Shown here in pieces: positions 23,526-31,791 of a DNA stretch of 40,229 nt (positions within the stretch are counted from its first letter, which is position 1; each line of letters opens with the position of its first letter). The notes beneath the pieces were generated by a model that worked only from the letters and a program-made list of their open reading frames with translations, ran no database searches and was not told where the DNA came from. Made by a program: the position numbers and the translations under genes. Source of the stretch: Blastocatellia bacterium (lineage in GTDB: Bacteria; Acidobacteriota; Blastocatellia; RBC074); the NCBI GenBank assembly GCA_016789725.1, contig JAEUQN010000047.1, positions 1-40,229 on the forward strand, given 5' to 3'.

Positions 23526-23954
23526 ATGTCAGAACATTTATCAGAATATTTATTTGTTTGTGGAACGCTGCGCAGCGAAATGGTGCCGAAGATCAGCGCA
23601 GAACTTACAGCTTTGATGCAAGGCTTGCGGTTCGTGAATACTGGGACAGTGCGCGGGCAACTATATGATCTCGGCGCGTATCCCGGCGCGATTGTAGGCG
23701 AGAATTTCGAGACCAACATCATCGGCGAAATTTACGAATTATCAGAGCCGCGCAAAGTGCTTGAACTGCTGGATGTCTACGAGGGATTCATCCCCGGAGA
23801 GCTGGAAGCCAGTTTGTTCGCGCGCATCCAAACACCTGCGACCTTACCTGATGGCAGTCAACTTATTTGCTGGATGTATGCGTATAACGACTGGGTCGCC
23901 ACCGGTCGGTTGATTGAGAGCGGGGATTATGTCGAGTATTTGAAAACACGGTAG
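23526..23954 (+). CDS. Gamma-glutamylcyclotransferase-like (AIG2/BtrG fold) protein
   Basis: A 142-residue protein with the AIG2/GGCT fold. It has the substrate-loop motif VCGTLRSEM (11-19), the GQLYDLGAYPGAI segment, and the probable catalytic E86 in LLDVYEGF. Relatives release 5-oxoproline from gamma-glutamyl amines; BtrG, for example, removes a gamma-glutamyl protecting group. It starts one base after the argB stop, so it is translated with the arg genes. It has no known place in arginine synthesis. It may remove gamma-glutamyl adducts, but the substrate is unknown. Confidence 0.82.
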   Translation: MSEHLSEYLFVCGTLRSEMVPKISAELTALMQGLRFVNTGTVRGQLYDLGAYPGAIVGENFETNIIGEIYELSEPRKVLELLDVYEGFIPGELEASLFARIQTPATLPDGSQLICWMYAYNDWVATGRLIESGDYVEYLKTR

Positions 23955-23973
23955 CGCAAGCCATCCGCTTGCG
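23955..23973. repeat. Small palindrome upstream of argD (element C, copy 2)
   Basis: 6-bp arms (23955-23960 with 23968-23973) with a 7-nt loop and one extra G-T pair, sharing the GCAAG-N7-CTTGC layout of the argC palindrome. It directly follows the cyclotransferase stop codon. Confidence 0.45.
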
Positions 23974-24006
23974 TAATAGTTTTAGGAGGTAATCAACACA
24001 ACTGAG

Positions 24007-25233
24007 ATGACAACTGAAAGATTCGATCTGAACCAAGTGCAACAACTCGAAGACAAATACATTATGACGACCTACGCGCGTCAACCCGTGCTGTTTGTGC
24101 GCGGTGAAAATTCGACGTTGTATGATTCCGTTGGCAATGCCTATCTGGATTTTATTTCAGGGATTGGCGTGAACGTGCTGGGTTACGATCATCCGCGCAT
24201 CCGTCGCGTTTTGAGCGAACAGGCGTCACTAATGCACACCTCGAATCTTTACTATCATCCCTATCAAGGCTTACTGGCCGAACAGCTCACGCAAGCGTCC
24301 GGCTTAGCGCGCGCGTTTTTTTGCAACAGCGGCACAGAAACCGCAGAAGCGGCATTGAAGCTTTCGCGGGCCTGGCAACGCCGACAAGGCCGCGAAAACA
24401 AATATGAATTCGTTTCGCTGACCGGTTCGTTTCACGGACGTTCAATGGGTTCATTGTCCGTCACCGCACAACAGAAATACCGCGAGCCATTTGAACCGCT
24501 AGTGCCTGGCTGCAACTTCATCAAAGCGGGCGATCACCACGAAGCGCGCACGGCGATCAATGAGCGCACGGCTGCCGTCATCGTCGAAACCATTCAGGGC
24601 GAAGGCGGCGTGCGTCCGCAATCACCAGAATATTTACAAACGCTACGGGATGCCTGCGATGCCGTTGATGCGTTGTTGATCGTGGACGAGGTCCAATGCG
24701 GCCTCGGACGAACCGGCAAAACTTTCGCGTATCAACATTCGCCGATTCAAGCCGATATTTTGACGGTGGCGAAGCCGCTTGGCCTGGGCGTCCCGCTGGG
24801 GGCAATCGTGGTCGCGGAAAAAGCTGTAGATGGCTTTCGCCCTGGCGATCACGGCACAACCTTCGGCGGCGGTCCGCTCGCCTGTCGTTTAAGTCTGGAG
24901 TTTTTTGAAGAGCTGAACGAAGGTCAGTTGCTGCAACACGTCAATGAAACGGGCGATTACTTCAAACAAAAGTTATTGCACTTACAGGAATCATATTCCT
25001 CGATCATCAAAGAAGTACGCGCGTTGGGCCTGATGATCGGGGTTGAATTGACGTTCCCGACTAAAAACTTCCCGACCAAAATGCTCGAACGCGGCTTCCT
25101 GATGAATAGTACCAACGAAACCACGTGCCGCTTCCTGCCGCCTTACATCATCACTAAAGCCGAGATTGACGCGATGCTCACAGCCTGGGAAGAGGTGTTA
25201 GTTGAAGAAGCAAAAGCTGCTGAAGAGAATTGA
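24007..25233 (+). CDS. argD: Acetylornithine aminotransferase
   Basis: A 408-residue class III PLP aminotransferase that converts N-acetylglutamate semialdehyde to N-acetylornithine. It has the cofactor segment [29 protein letters not shown], the [18 protein letters not shown] segment and the PLP lysine K256 in [13 protein letters not shown]. The usual Gly-Gly after the lysine reads Pro-Leu-Gly-Leu-Gly, a small deviation. The strong AGGAGG (23984-23989) is 17 nt before ATG, unusually far. No better in-frame start is visible. Part of the arg operon. Confidence 0.92.
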   Translation: MTTERFDLNQVQQLEDKYIMTTYARQPVLFVRGENSTLYDSVGNAYLDFISGIGVNVLGYDHPRIRRVLSEQASLMHTSNLYYHPYQGLLAEQLTQASGLARAFFCNSGTETAEAALKLSRAWQRRQGRENKYEFVSLTGSFHGRSMGSLSVTAQQKYREPFEPLVPGCNFIKAGDHHEARTAINERTAAVIVETIQGEGGVRPQSPEYLQTLRDACDAVDALLIVDEVQCGLGRTGKTFAYQHSPIQADILTVAKPLGLGVPLGAIVVAEKAVDGFRPGDHGTTFGGGPLACRLSLEFFEELNEGQLLQHVNETGDYFKQKLLHLQESYSSIIKEVRALGLMIGVELTFPTKNFPTKMLERGFLMNSTNETTCRFLPPYIITKAEIDAMLTAWEEVLVEEAKAAEEN

Positions 25234-25238
25234 TTTTT

Positions 25239-25328
25239 AGACAGGATTGGCAAGATTGATTCAAGAGCATCAAAAGCCAGGCAACCGCAAATCTGGCGCA
25301 GTCTGAATCAATCAGGTCAATTCTGTCT
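25239..25328 (+). terminator. Long composite hairpin with T5 before the GNAT gene (element B, copy 2)
   Basis: Outer arms 25239-25249 with 25318-25328 (10 of 11 pairs) and a perfect 10-bp inner stem (25254-25263 with 25304-25313). Five T follow at 25333-25337, directly before ATG 25338. It lies inside the arg operon and could partly terminate or attenuate transcription. The sequence resembles the yceD-rpmF palindrome, which suggests a dispersed repeat. Confidence 0.55.
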
Positions 25329-25337
25329 GACGTTTTT

Positions 25338-25895
25338 ATGGATGTCCTAATTCGCCAAGCCAAAACCAGAGACGCCACACAAATTCATTGGCTCATCAAC
25401 AACTACGCGCGTCAGCAACAAATGTTGCCGCGTTCATTGCTGAGCATTTATGAAAACATCCGTGACTTTCACGTTGCCGTTGCACCAGATGAAAACGGCA
25501 AAGAAAAAGTGCTCGGTTGTTCCGGCTTACATTTTACCTGGGGCGATATGGCCGAGATTCGCTCGCTCGCCGTTGATCCGAACGCAGGTCAAAAAGGGAT
25601 CGGACGCGCACTGGTCGAAGCCAATATTGCCGAAGCGCGCGAACACGATCTGGTGCAGGTCTATGCCTTCACCTATGTACAGGGCTTTTTTGAAAAGCTT
25701 GGATTTCGCGTGGTGCCACACGAAGAAATGCCGCGCAAAGTCTGGATGGACTGTGTGACCTGTCCCAAAATGAGTAGCTGCGACGAAGTCCCGATGGTGC
25801 TGGACCTGGTGCAGGGCGCACAGCCCGAAGCCTTTGAAGTCAGTCAGGTGCAAATGCCGCAGGTCAAAAAACAACTGCCCATTATTCACGATTAA
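25338..25895 (+). CDS. argA: GNAT N-acetyltransferase, N-acetylglutamate synthase-like
   Basis: A 185-residue GNAT-fold enzyme that very likely acetylates glutamate, the first step of arginine synthesis. The acetyl-CoA loop is QKGIGR (85-90) after EIRSLAVDP, followed by FFEKLGFRV. The C-terminal [19 protein letters not shown] stretch with C139, C142 and C148 is typical of the short ArgA-like enzymes (as in Mycobacterium) that lack the amino-acid-kinase domain. It sits in the arg operon, which supports the role. ArgJ is also present. The gene symbol is by function, not by close homology to E. coli ArgA. Confidence 0.82.
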   Translation: MDVLIRQAKTRDATQIHWLINNYARQQQMLPRSLLSIYENIRDFHVAVAPDENGKEKVLGCSGLHFTWGDMAEIRSLAVDPNAGQKGIGRALVEANIAEAREHDLVQVYAFTYVQGFFEKLGFRVVPHEEMPRKVWMDCVTCPKMSSCDEVPMVLDLVQGAQPEAFEVSQVQMPQVKKQLPIIHD

Positions 25896-25896
25896 G

Positions 25897-26490
25897 ATGA
25901 AAAGACCTCGATGGAGATTGCGGTTGCTCTGCTTTCTGCTGCTGGGGATCGGCACGGCGGCATCGGGCAATCACCAGGTACAACCCAATCCGATCAAGTG
26001 GTCGCTCAAAACAACGACCCAAACTTTTCAGGCAGGTGCGAAGTTTACCGTGCAACTGACGGCGCAAATCGAAGAGGGCTGGCATCTCTACGCGCTCGAA
26101 GAAATCCCCAATGGCCCGCGCCCAACACAAATTACGATTGCGCCGAAGCAGCCGTTCAGCTTAACTGGAACGCCTGGCTTCCCTGCCCCGCACACTAAGT
26201 TCGATGAAAACTTCGGCGTCGAAACGCAGTTCTATGAAAAGTCAGTGACGTTCGATTTGCCCATCAACATCACAGCGGCGGCCAAGCCAGGCCCAACGAA
26301 ATTAGTGGTGCAAATGCGTTATCAGGTCTGCAATGAGCAGTTGTGTCTTCCCCTGAAAACAGTAAAGGTGGAGGCTCTGCTCAAAATCAAATCGCGCGCC
26401 GCAGCGTTTACAGACCGCGCACAATTCACTACACTGCGCGTTTCCGAACACCACGTTCCCAAATCCGAACATAAGCAAAGGGTTCTTTAA
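25897..26490 (+). CDS. Exported protein of the DsbD N-terminal (alpha) domain type
   Basis: A 197-residue exported protein. The signal peptide ([24 protein letters not shown]) is followed by an immunoglobulin-like domain matching the periplasmic N-terminal domain of DsbD. It shows GWHLYAL, the [16 protein letters not shown] segment, and the C145-x4-C150 pair in [12 protein letters not shown]. DsbD uses this domain to pass electrons to periplasmic thiol proteins; here there is no membrane or thioredoxin part. The start lies 1 nt after the GNAT stop, so it is translated with the arg operon. A partner DsbD core must be elsewhere, or the domain has another use. Confidence 0.8.
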   Translation: MKRPRWRLRLLCFLLLGIGTAASGNHQVQPNPIKWSLKTTTQTFQAGAKFTVQLTAQIEEGWHLYALEEIPNGPRPTQITIAPKQPFSLTGTPGFPAPHTKFDENFGVETQFYEKSVTFDLPINITAAAKPGPTKLVVQMRYQVCNEQLCLPLKTVKVEALLKIKSRAAAFTDRAQFTTLRVSEHHVPKSEHKQRVL

Positions 26491-26492
26491 AA

Positions 26493-27740
26493 TTGGCAAA
26501 CTCATCAACTTCGACACCACCATTTCAAACTTCACAGGTTAAATCTTCTCTCTCTCTGCCCAAAGGTTTTCTGACAGCCTCCACCCGCTGCGGCCTCAAA
26601 AAAGCAGGCGAAGACCTGGCCGTCATCTTCTCGGAAGCACCGGCAGTCGCGGCGGCAGTCTTCACGCAAAACCTCGTCGTAGCGGCCCCCGTGATCGTTT
26701 CGCACCAGCATTTACGGCATAAAACGCATCGCGCGATTGTGGTGAACTCTGGCTGTGCGAACGCGGTCACAGGCGAAGAAGGATTGGCCAACGCCGAACA
26801 TACGACACAATTGTTGGCCGAGTTTTTCAGTTGTGATGCGCGCGAAATCCTCGTCTGCTCAACCGGCGTCATCGGGGTGCAACTGAATATGACCAAGCTG
26901 GAAGCGGGCTTAAAAGATGCCACCGCTAAATTCTCGCGCGAACGCGGCACAGCGATTGCCAATTTGGCTAACGCAATTATGACAACGGACACGCGTCCGA
27001 AGATGTCATCGCGTTCTTTCTCACTGGGTGGAAAGCGCGTCACGGTTTCCGGTGTGGCCAAAGGGGCCGGGATGATTCACCCCAATATGGCGACGCTGTT
27101 GTCATTCGTGATGACCGATGCGGCGATCAGTAAAAAGGCGTTGCAAACGGCCTTAAAGCGGGCCGTCAATCAAAGCTTCAATCGTGTAACAGTGGATGGT
27201 GACACCTCAACCAATGACACGCTAGCAGCGCTGGCGAATGGTACGGCAGGCAATCTATTGATTGACAAAGCGGAAGGCGAAGAGTTCGAGCGTTTCGTCC
27301 AGGGACTCACTGGAGTATGCCGCGACCTGGCGATTGAAGTTGCGCGCGATGGCGAGGGGATGCGCAAACTGATTACGATTCATGTCAAACGCGCGCCGAA
27401 TGAAACGATGGCCCATCGCATCGCCGAAACGATTGCCACATCACCGCTCGTCAAAACTGCCATCGCGGGCGAGGATGCGAACTGGGGCCGGATTTTAGCG
27501 GCTGCCGGACGTGCTGGCGTCAAGTTTGACGTGAGCAAAGTTGACATTAAGCTCGGCAATTTGTTCGTTGCCCAAAAAGGACGCGGCTTACAGTTTGATG
27601 AAGCCAAAGCTCTGGAAATCCTCAAACGTGATGCCGTCACGATCACGCTGGATTTGCAACAAGGCGACGCTGAAGTGACCGAATGGACCTGCGATTTAAC
27701 CGAAGAATATATTCGGATTAACGCAGATTATCGAACGTAG
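26493..27740 (+). CDS. argJ: Bifunctional glutamate N-acetyltransferase / ornithine acetyltransferase
   Basis: A 415-residue enzyme that moves the acetyl group from N-acetylornithine to glutamate, recycling the acetyl group. It self-cleaves at the conserved Thr of MATL; here T201 in [10 protein letters not shown], which would yield alpha and beta chains. Also visible: VVNSGCANA (84-92), [12 protein letters not shown] and GEDANWGRI. The start codon appears to be TTG (26493), 2 nt after the previous stop. Last gene of the arg operon, with a T-rich stretch but no clear hairpin terminator after it. Confidence 0.93.
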   Translation: MANSSTSTPPFQTSQVKSSLSLPKGFLTASTRCGLKKAGEDLAVIFSEAPAVAAAVFTQNLVVAAPVIVSHQHLRHKTHRAIVVNSGCANAVTGEEGLANAEHTTQLLAEFFSCDAREILVCSTGVIGVQLNMTKLEAGLKDATAKFSRERGTAIANLANAIMTTDTRPKMSSRSFSLGGKRVTVSGVAKGAGMIHPNMATLLSFVMTDAAISKKALQTALKRAVNQSFNRVTVDGDTSTNDTLAALANGTAGNLLIDKAEGEEFERFVQGLTGVCRDLAIEVARDGEGMRKLITIHVKRAPNETMAHRIAETIATSPLVKTAIAGEDANWGRILAAAGRAGVKFDVSKVDIKLGNLFVAQKGRGLQFDEAKALEILKRDAVTITLDLQQGDAEVTEWTCDLTEEYIRINADYRT

Positions 27741-27860
27741 TAACGTGAGATAACGCCTTGATGCAGAGAACTTTTTTTTGCAACCATCCAGCAAATGACA
27801 TCGTAAGGTAGGAACTAGAACCTGATTTGGAAATATCACTAAACAGTTTTCGGAGAATGT

Positions 27861-29597
27861 ATGTTTCAACGAGATCGGAAATCTTTGCTCACGATTCTTT
27901 TTACTTGTGCCATTTTATCGCCAAGCCTCTTTGCCCAAACGCCAACGCCCCCGGTCAGCGCCATTCAAATGCAGCAGATTCAATCGCGTCCTATTCCTCA
28001 GGGCACGGTCGGGATTGATTCAAACAGAGTTTTGAACTGGACCTTACGGGAAGCCATCATTACCGCGCTGGAAAGAAATGTGGACATCCAACTGGAACGC
28101 GAAAATGTACGGTTGGCCGAGTTTGACCTGTATGCGGCGCGAGGGGTGTATGACCCATCTTTTACCTCGACGCTTTCGTTCGTGCCACAACGCTTTGCTA
28201 ACGCAACGCCATCAGCGGCGATCACTACGCCCGGCGGTAACGTCATCGAAGGCGTTGGTAAAGTCATTTCAGTCAAAACGCTCACTTACAATTTTGGAAT
28301 GACCCGGCAAATTGAACGCCAGGGCGGACAATTGCAGATCAACTTTAATAACACTCGCACCAATAGTAACCGGAGCAACTTCGATCCGCAGTACCAGCCG
28401 CAGTTTTCCCTGGGCTACACGCAACCATTGATGCGCAATAGAAAGATTGATCAGTTTCGGCGTGGTGTAACCATCCAGAAAAAACAACTTGATCTTTCAG
28501 ATGCGACATTCCGTCAACGTGCGATTCAAATTATCGCTCAAGTGCAACAAGCATACTGGGATTTAGCTTTCGCCATTCGTGATGAAGAAATTCAGCGGGA
28601 AGCGGTGAAATTAGCAGAAACACAACTTGCCAATAACCAACGTCAGGTTGAGGTCGGAACGCTGGCACCGATTGACGTGGTGACCGCGGCGACGACAGTT
28701 GAATCGCGTCGTATCGCAGTCATCAGTGCCATGAACCAAGTGACGCAGGCGGAAAACACCTTGAAACAATTGGTCGCCGAAGGACAAGATGCAGATGTCT
28801 GGACCGCTAAAATCCGCCCCGCTGAGTCGTTTGAAATTCAGCCTGTAACTGTTCAACTTGAAGAGGCAGTTCGACTCGCGCGCAGCAATCGTCCAGAACT
28901 GACCCAGCTTTTGCTACAAAAAGACATCAATGCCACCAATATTGATTTCTTCCGTGATCAAACCAAACCCCAAATAGATGCGTTTGCCACTTACACGCCA
29001 TCGGGAATCGGCGGAACCCCGACTAGGTCCACCTTCCGACGTAATGCTCAGGGTGGATTTGTGTTGGATGAAAACGGAAACCCGATCACTTCAGTAGACC
29101 CGGATTTCCAAGGTAGTTACGGCACTGCGCTGAAGAACTTATTATCGAATAGGTACTCAACGTTGCAGGTCGGATTAAATATTTCCATTCCCTGGAAAAA
29201 CCGCGTAGCAGAGGCCAATTTGGGTCGCGCTCTTGAAGACACCAAGCGAATTGATTTACTCGTGCGGAAACAGCAACTGGATATTGAGGCACAAATTCGC
29301 AATGACGTCCAAGCGATAGAATTCGCTAAAATGCGCATTGAAGCCGCCCGTGCCCAACAACAGTTTGCCCAACAGCAATTGGACGGCGAACAGAAACGGT
29401 TCGAGGCTGGGCTGACCACGACATTCTTCGTTTTGCAACGACAAAATGATCTGTCTGTTGCCAAAGGCCAGTACATTCGGGCGCTGACCGATTACAACAA
29501 ATTGGTCGCACAATTGCAGCGCGATATTGGCACGACGCTGAGCAATAACAATATCGAGGTTAAGTCTGAAGCCAATCCAAATGGCGATAAGAAGTAA
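27861..29597 (+). CDS. TolC family outer-membrane efflux protein
   Basis: A 578-residue outer-membrane channel protein with a cleavable signal peptide (SLLTILFTCAILSPSLFAQ). It has the paired long-helix pattern of the TolC/OEP family: NWTLREAIITALERNVDIQ near 60-78, then IAQVQQAYWDLAFAIRDEEIQREAVKLAE and a second half with QLDIEAQIRNDVQAIEFAKMRIEAARAQ-like residues. A proline-rich insert follows the signal peptide. It would pair with an inner-membrane pump; none is next to it, so it may serve several. It starts 5 nt after GGAGA. A strong terminator follows. Confidence 0.9.
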   Translation: MFQRDRKSLLTILFTCAILSPSLFAQTPTPPVSAIQMQQIQSRPIPQGTVGIDSNRVLNWTLREAIITALERNVDIQLERENVRLAEFDLYAARGVYDPSFTSTLSFVPQRFANATPSAAITTPGGNVIEGVGKVISVKTLTYNFGMTRQIERQGGQLQINFNNTRTNSNRSNFDPQYQPQFSLGYTQPLMRNRKIDQFRRGVTIQKKQLDLSDATFRQRAIQIIAQVQQAYWDLAFAIRDEEIQREAVKLAETQLANNQRQVEVGTLAPIDVVTAATTVESRRIAVISAMNQVTQAENTLKQLVAEGQDADVWTAKIRPAESFEIQPVTVQLEEAVRLARSNRPELTQLLLQKDINATNIDFFRDQTKPQIDAFATYTPSGIGGTPTRSTFRRNAQGGFVLDENGNPITSVDPDFQGSYGTALKNLLSNRYSTLQVGLNISIPWKNRVAEANLGRALEDTKRIDLLVRKQQLDIEAQIRNDVQAIEFAKMRIEAARAQQQFAQQQLDGEQKRFEAGLTTTFFVLQRQNDLSVAKGQYIRALTDYNKLVAQLQRDIGTTLSNNNIEVKSEANPNGDKK

Positions 29598-29605
29598 CTG
29601 AAAAC

Positions 29606-29662
29606 AAAATATGAGGGATAGAAACACCGCTCAAAGGGTTATTTCTATCCCTCATATTTTTT
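29606..29662 (+). terminator. Strong intrinsic terminator after the TolC gene
   Basis: A perfect 19-bp inverted repeat (29606-29624 with 29642-29660) with a 17-nt loop and a run of six T (29657-29662). It lies 8 nt after the tolC stop and isolates the gene from the response regulator unit. Confidence 0.92.
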
Positions 29663-29676
29663 GGTAGCAGTCCTCG

Positions 29677-29685
29677 CCCCCCCCC
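29677..29685. repeat. Homopolymer of nine C
   Basis: Nine consecutive C, about 47 bp upstream of the putative -10 box of the response regulator gene. Such tracts can slip during replication or cause sequencing errors. Confidence 0.9.
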
Positions 29686-29732
29686 TACGCTTCACCAATC
29701 CCGTCAATTCTCGCTTTTCCAAATATTCGCGT

Positions 29733-29738
29733 TATAAT
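29733..29738 (+). promoter_or_regulatory. Putative -10 box for the response regulator gene
   Basis: A perfect TATAAT at 29733-29738, but no good -35 box 16-18 nt upstream. If real, the transcript has a leader of about 107 nt. The missing -35 suggests an activator-dependent promoter or a chance match. Confidence 0.35.
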
Positions 29739-29851
29739 GCCGCCCGCAGACTGATCCATGATCAATTATTTTGTGACTCGTACTTCAATGTTTCGATGAT
29801 CGCGGCTTCGGTCTGTGGTTTGTGTGTGCCAGCCCCCTCAGGTAAATCATT

Positions 29852-30463
29852 GTGCAAGAAATCCTGATTGCTGAAGATTGCGATGTATCCCGTCACCTGC
29901 TGGAATCCCATTTAATGGATTGCGGGTACAAGGTTTTGGCGACCGAAAATGGAGCGCAGGCCTGGAACCAGCTACAGCAGCCGACTTCGCCTCGTTTGGC
30001 AATTCTGGACTGGGTGATGCCAGAGATGAGCGGCGTCGAGGTTTGTCAACGCGTTCGCGCCCAACATAATGCTCCTTATGTCTACATCATTCTGCTCACG
30101 GGGAATACCAGCAACGAAGACCTGGCGATGGGGTTTGCCGCAGGAGCGGATGATTACGTCTTCAAACCATTTGACGGAAGAGTGCTGGAAGCTCGCATCA
30201 AAGCAGGAGAGCGAATCCTACATCTCGAACAAACGCTCGCCCACAAAATCGCAGAACTTGAATCCGCGCTGACCCAGGTCAAACAACTCAAGGCACTCTT
30301 GCCGATTTGTATGTTTTGCAAGAAAATCCGAGACGATAATGATTACTGGCATCAGATCGAAGCATATCTGCACCAGCACACAGGCACAGACTTCAGTCAC
30401 GGTATCTGTCCTGATTGTTTTTCCAAACGACACGAATTGTTCCAATCTGCACAAAACCTATGA
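29852..30463 (+). CDS. Response regulator with coiled coil and four-cysteine C-terminal module
   Basis: A 203-residue protein, started at GTG 29852. Receiver domain 1-125 has acidic D9/D11, phospho-acceptor D53 (ILDWVMPEMSG), T83 and K105. A coiled-coil helix follows (about 122-148), then a compact module with C153, C156, C186 and C189 (LPICMFCKKIRDDNDYW...SHGICPDC). That module occurs in many receiver and PAS proteins, probably binds zinc, and has no established function. No DNA-binding domain or histidine kinase is present. Its stop overlaps the start of the ATP-grasp gene (ATGA), so the two are coupled. Confidence 0.85.
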   Translation: MQEILIAEDCDVSRHLLESHLMDCGYKVLATENGAQAWNQLQQPTSPRLAILDWVMPEMSGVEVCQRVRAQHNAPYVYIILLTGNTSNEDLAMGFAAGADDYVFKPFDGRVLEARIKAGERILHLEQTLAHKIAELESALTQVKQLKALLPICMFCKKIRDDNDYWHQIEAYLHQHTGTDFSHGICPDCFSKRHELFQSAQNL

Positions 30464-31674
30464 ACCAACGCCCCTTTACTGTTCTCTGTCTTGCCAGCTA
30501 TGAAAAAGGCGAGGATTTGATCCGGGAATGCAAGCAACAAGGTTGTACGGTCATCCTTGTCACCATTGAAAAATTAAAAGATGCGGAAACCTGGCCGCGC
30601 GATTGCATTGACGAGTTTTTCGTAATGCCAGATCCCGATTTAACGAAGCAACCGGACATTACCTACGCCATCAGCTATCTGGCCCGCACTCGTAAAATTG
30701 ATTGCCTGATTGCGCTTGATGAATTCGACATCGAAGTCGCTGCCGCCTTGCGTGAACATTTGCGCGTGCCGGGGATGGGGGATACAACCGCGCGCTATTT
30801 CCGCGACAAACTGGCAATGCGCGTGCAGGCCAAAGACAGCGGACTGTTGGTTCCTGAATTTTCCCGCGTCGTAAATCACGACGAATTGCGCGAATTCATG
30901 GAGCGCGTACCTCCGCCCTGGGTTCTCAAACCACGCACCTCGGCCTCTGCTATTGGCATCAAGAAGATTCAGCAGCCCAATGATTTGTGGAAAGCACTGG
31001 ACGAACTAGGTGACCAACAATCCTTTCACGTCCTCGAACAATTTGTCCCCGGCGAAATTTATCACGTGGATTCCATCATCAGCGAAAACGAAGTCGTCTT
31101 TGCCAACGTGCAGAAATACGGCTCGCCGCCGATGGCGGTGATGCATGACGGCGGCATTTTTACGAGTTACGGCGTCCCGCGCGACTCGGCGGATGAGCAG
31201 GCCTTACAAGCCGCGAATCGTGAGATCATCAAAGCGTTCAAGATGGTGCGTGGCGTGACGCACGCCGAATTCATCAAAGGACGAGCCGACGGGAAATTTT
31301 ACTTTCTGGAAATCGCGTCGCGCGTCGGCGGAGCCTTCATCAACGATGTCGTCAAAGCTGCACGCGGCATCAATCTCTGGCGCGAATGGGCGCGCGTCGA
31401 AATTACGCGTCGTGACGCTGAGCCGTATCTCCTGCCGGAAGTGAAACACGATTACGCGGGCATCATCATTTCGCTCGCCCGACAGGAATCGCCTGACTTA
31501 TCTGGCTACACCGATCCTGAAATTGTGTTTCGACTGAACAAGAAACATCACGCGGGCCTCGTCGTCGAATCGCCTGATCCGTCGCGCGTGCAATTGCTGC
31601 TAGACAGCTACACCGAACGTTACTATCAGGACTTTCACACCAGCGCGCCGCCGCCAGATAAACCAACGGCGTAA
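30460..31674 (+). CDS. ATP-grasp domain protein (carboxylate-amine ligase-like)
   Basis: A 404-residue enzyme with an ATP-grasp fold: a Rossmann-like N-domain (1-105), YFRDKLAMR (113-121), the ATP-binding strand WVLKPRTSASAIG (154-166), the LEQFVPGEIYHVD segment (192-204), and the metal site FLEIASRVGG. It resembles carnosine synthase and L-amino-acid ligase relatives, which join an amine to a carboxylate using ATP; the substrate is unknown. ATG 30460 overlaps the regulator's stop, giving translational coupling. The pairing with a response regulator suggests control of, or by, the product. Cytoplasmic. Confidence 0.82.
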   Translation: MNQRPFTVLCLASYEKGEDLIRECKQQGCTVILVTIEKLKDAETWPRDCIDEFFVMPDPDLTKQPDITYAISYLARTRKIDCLIALDEFDIEVAAALREHLRVPGMGDTTARYFRDKLAMRVQAKDSGLLVPEFSRVVNHDELREFMERVPPPWVLKPRTSASAIGIKKIQQPNDLWKALDELGDQQSFHVLEQFVPGEIYHVDSIISENEVVFANVQKYGSPPMAVMHDGGIFTSYGVPRDSADEQALQAANREIIKAFKMVRGVTHAEFIKGRADGKFYFLEIASRVGGAFINDVVKAARGINLWREWARVEITRRDAEPYLLPEVKHDYAGIIISLARQESPDLSGYTDPEIVFRLNKKHHAGLVVESPDPSRVQLLLDSYTERYYQDFHTSAPPPDKPTA

Positions 31675-31689
31675 AGGGAAGGGGTTGTT

Positions 31690-31761
31690 ATGTCACACGC
31701 ATTAATTGAAGTGGCTTATACGTGCCAAGCTGAAAGTGAAACCGGTGTGCAACCGCTCTAA
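31690..31761 (+). CDS. Possible 23-residue peptide
   Basis: A short open frame (begins MSHALIEVAY) after a G-rich tract that could act as a ribosome-binding site, in the gap between the ATP-grasp gene and the Mrr-like gene. No family is recognisable. It may be chance. Confidence 0.15.
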   Translation: MSHALIEVAYTCQAESETGVQPL

Positions 31762-31791
31762 TTCCTGGTCTCATTTCCACGGGTAAAACTG

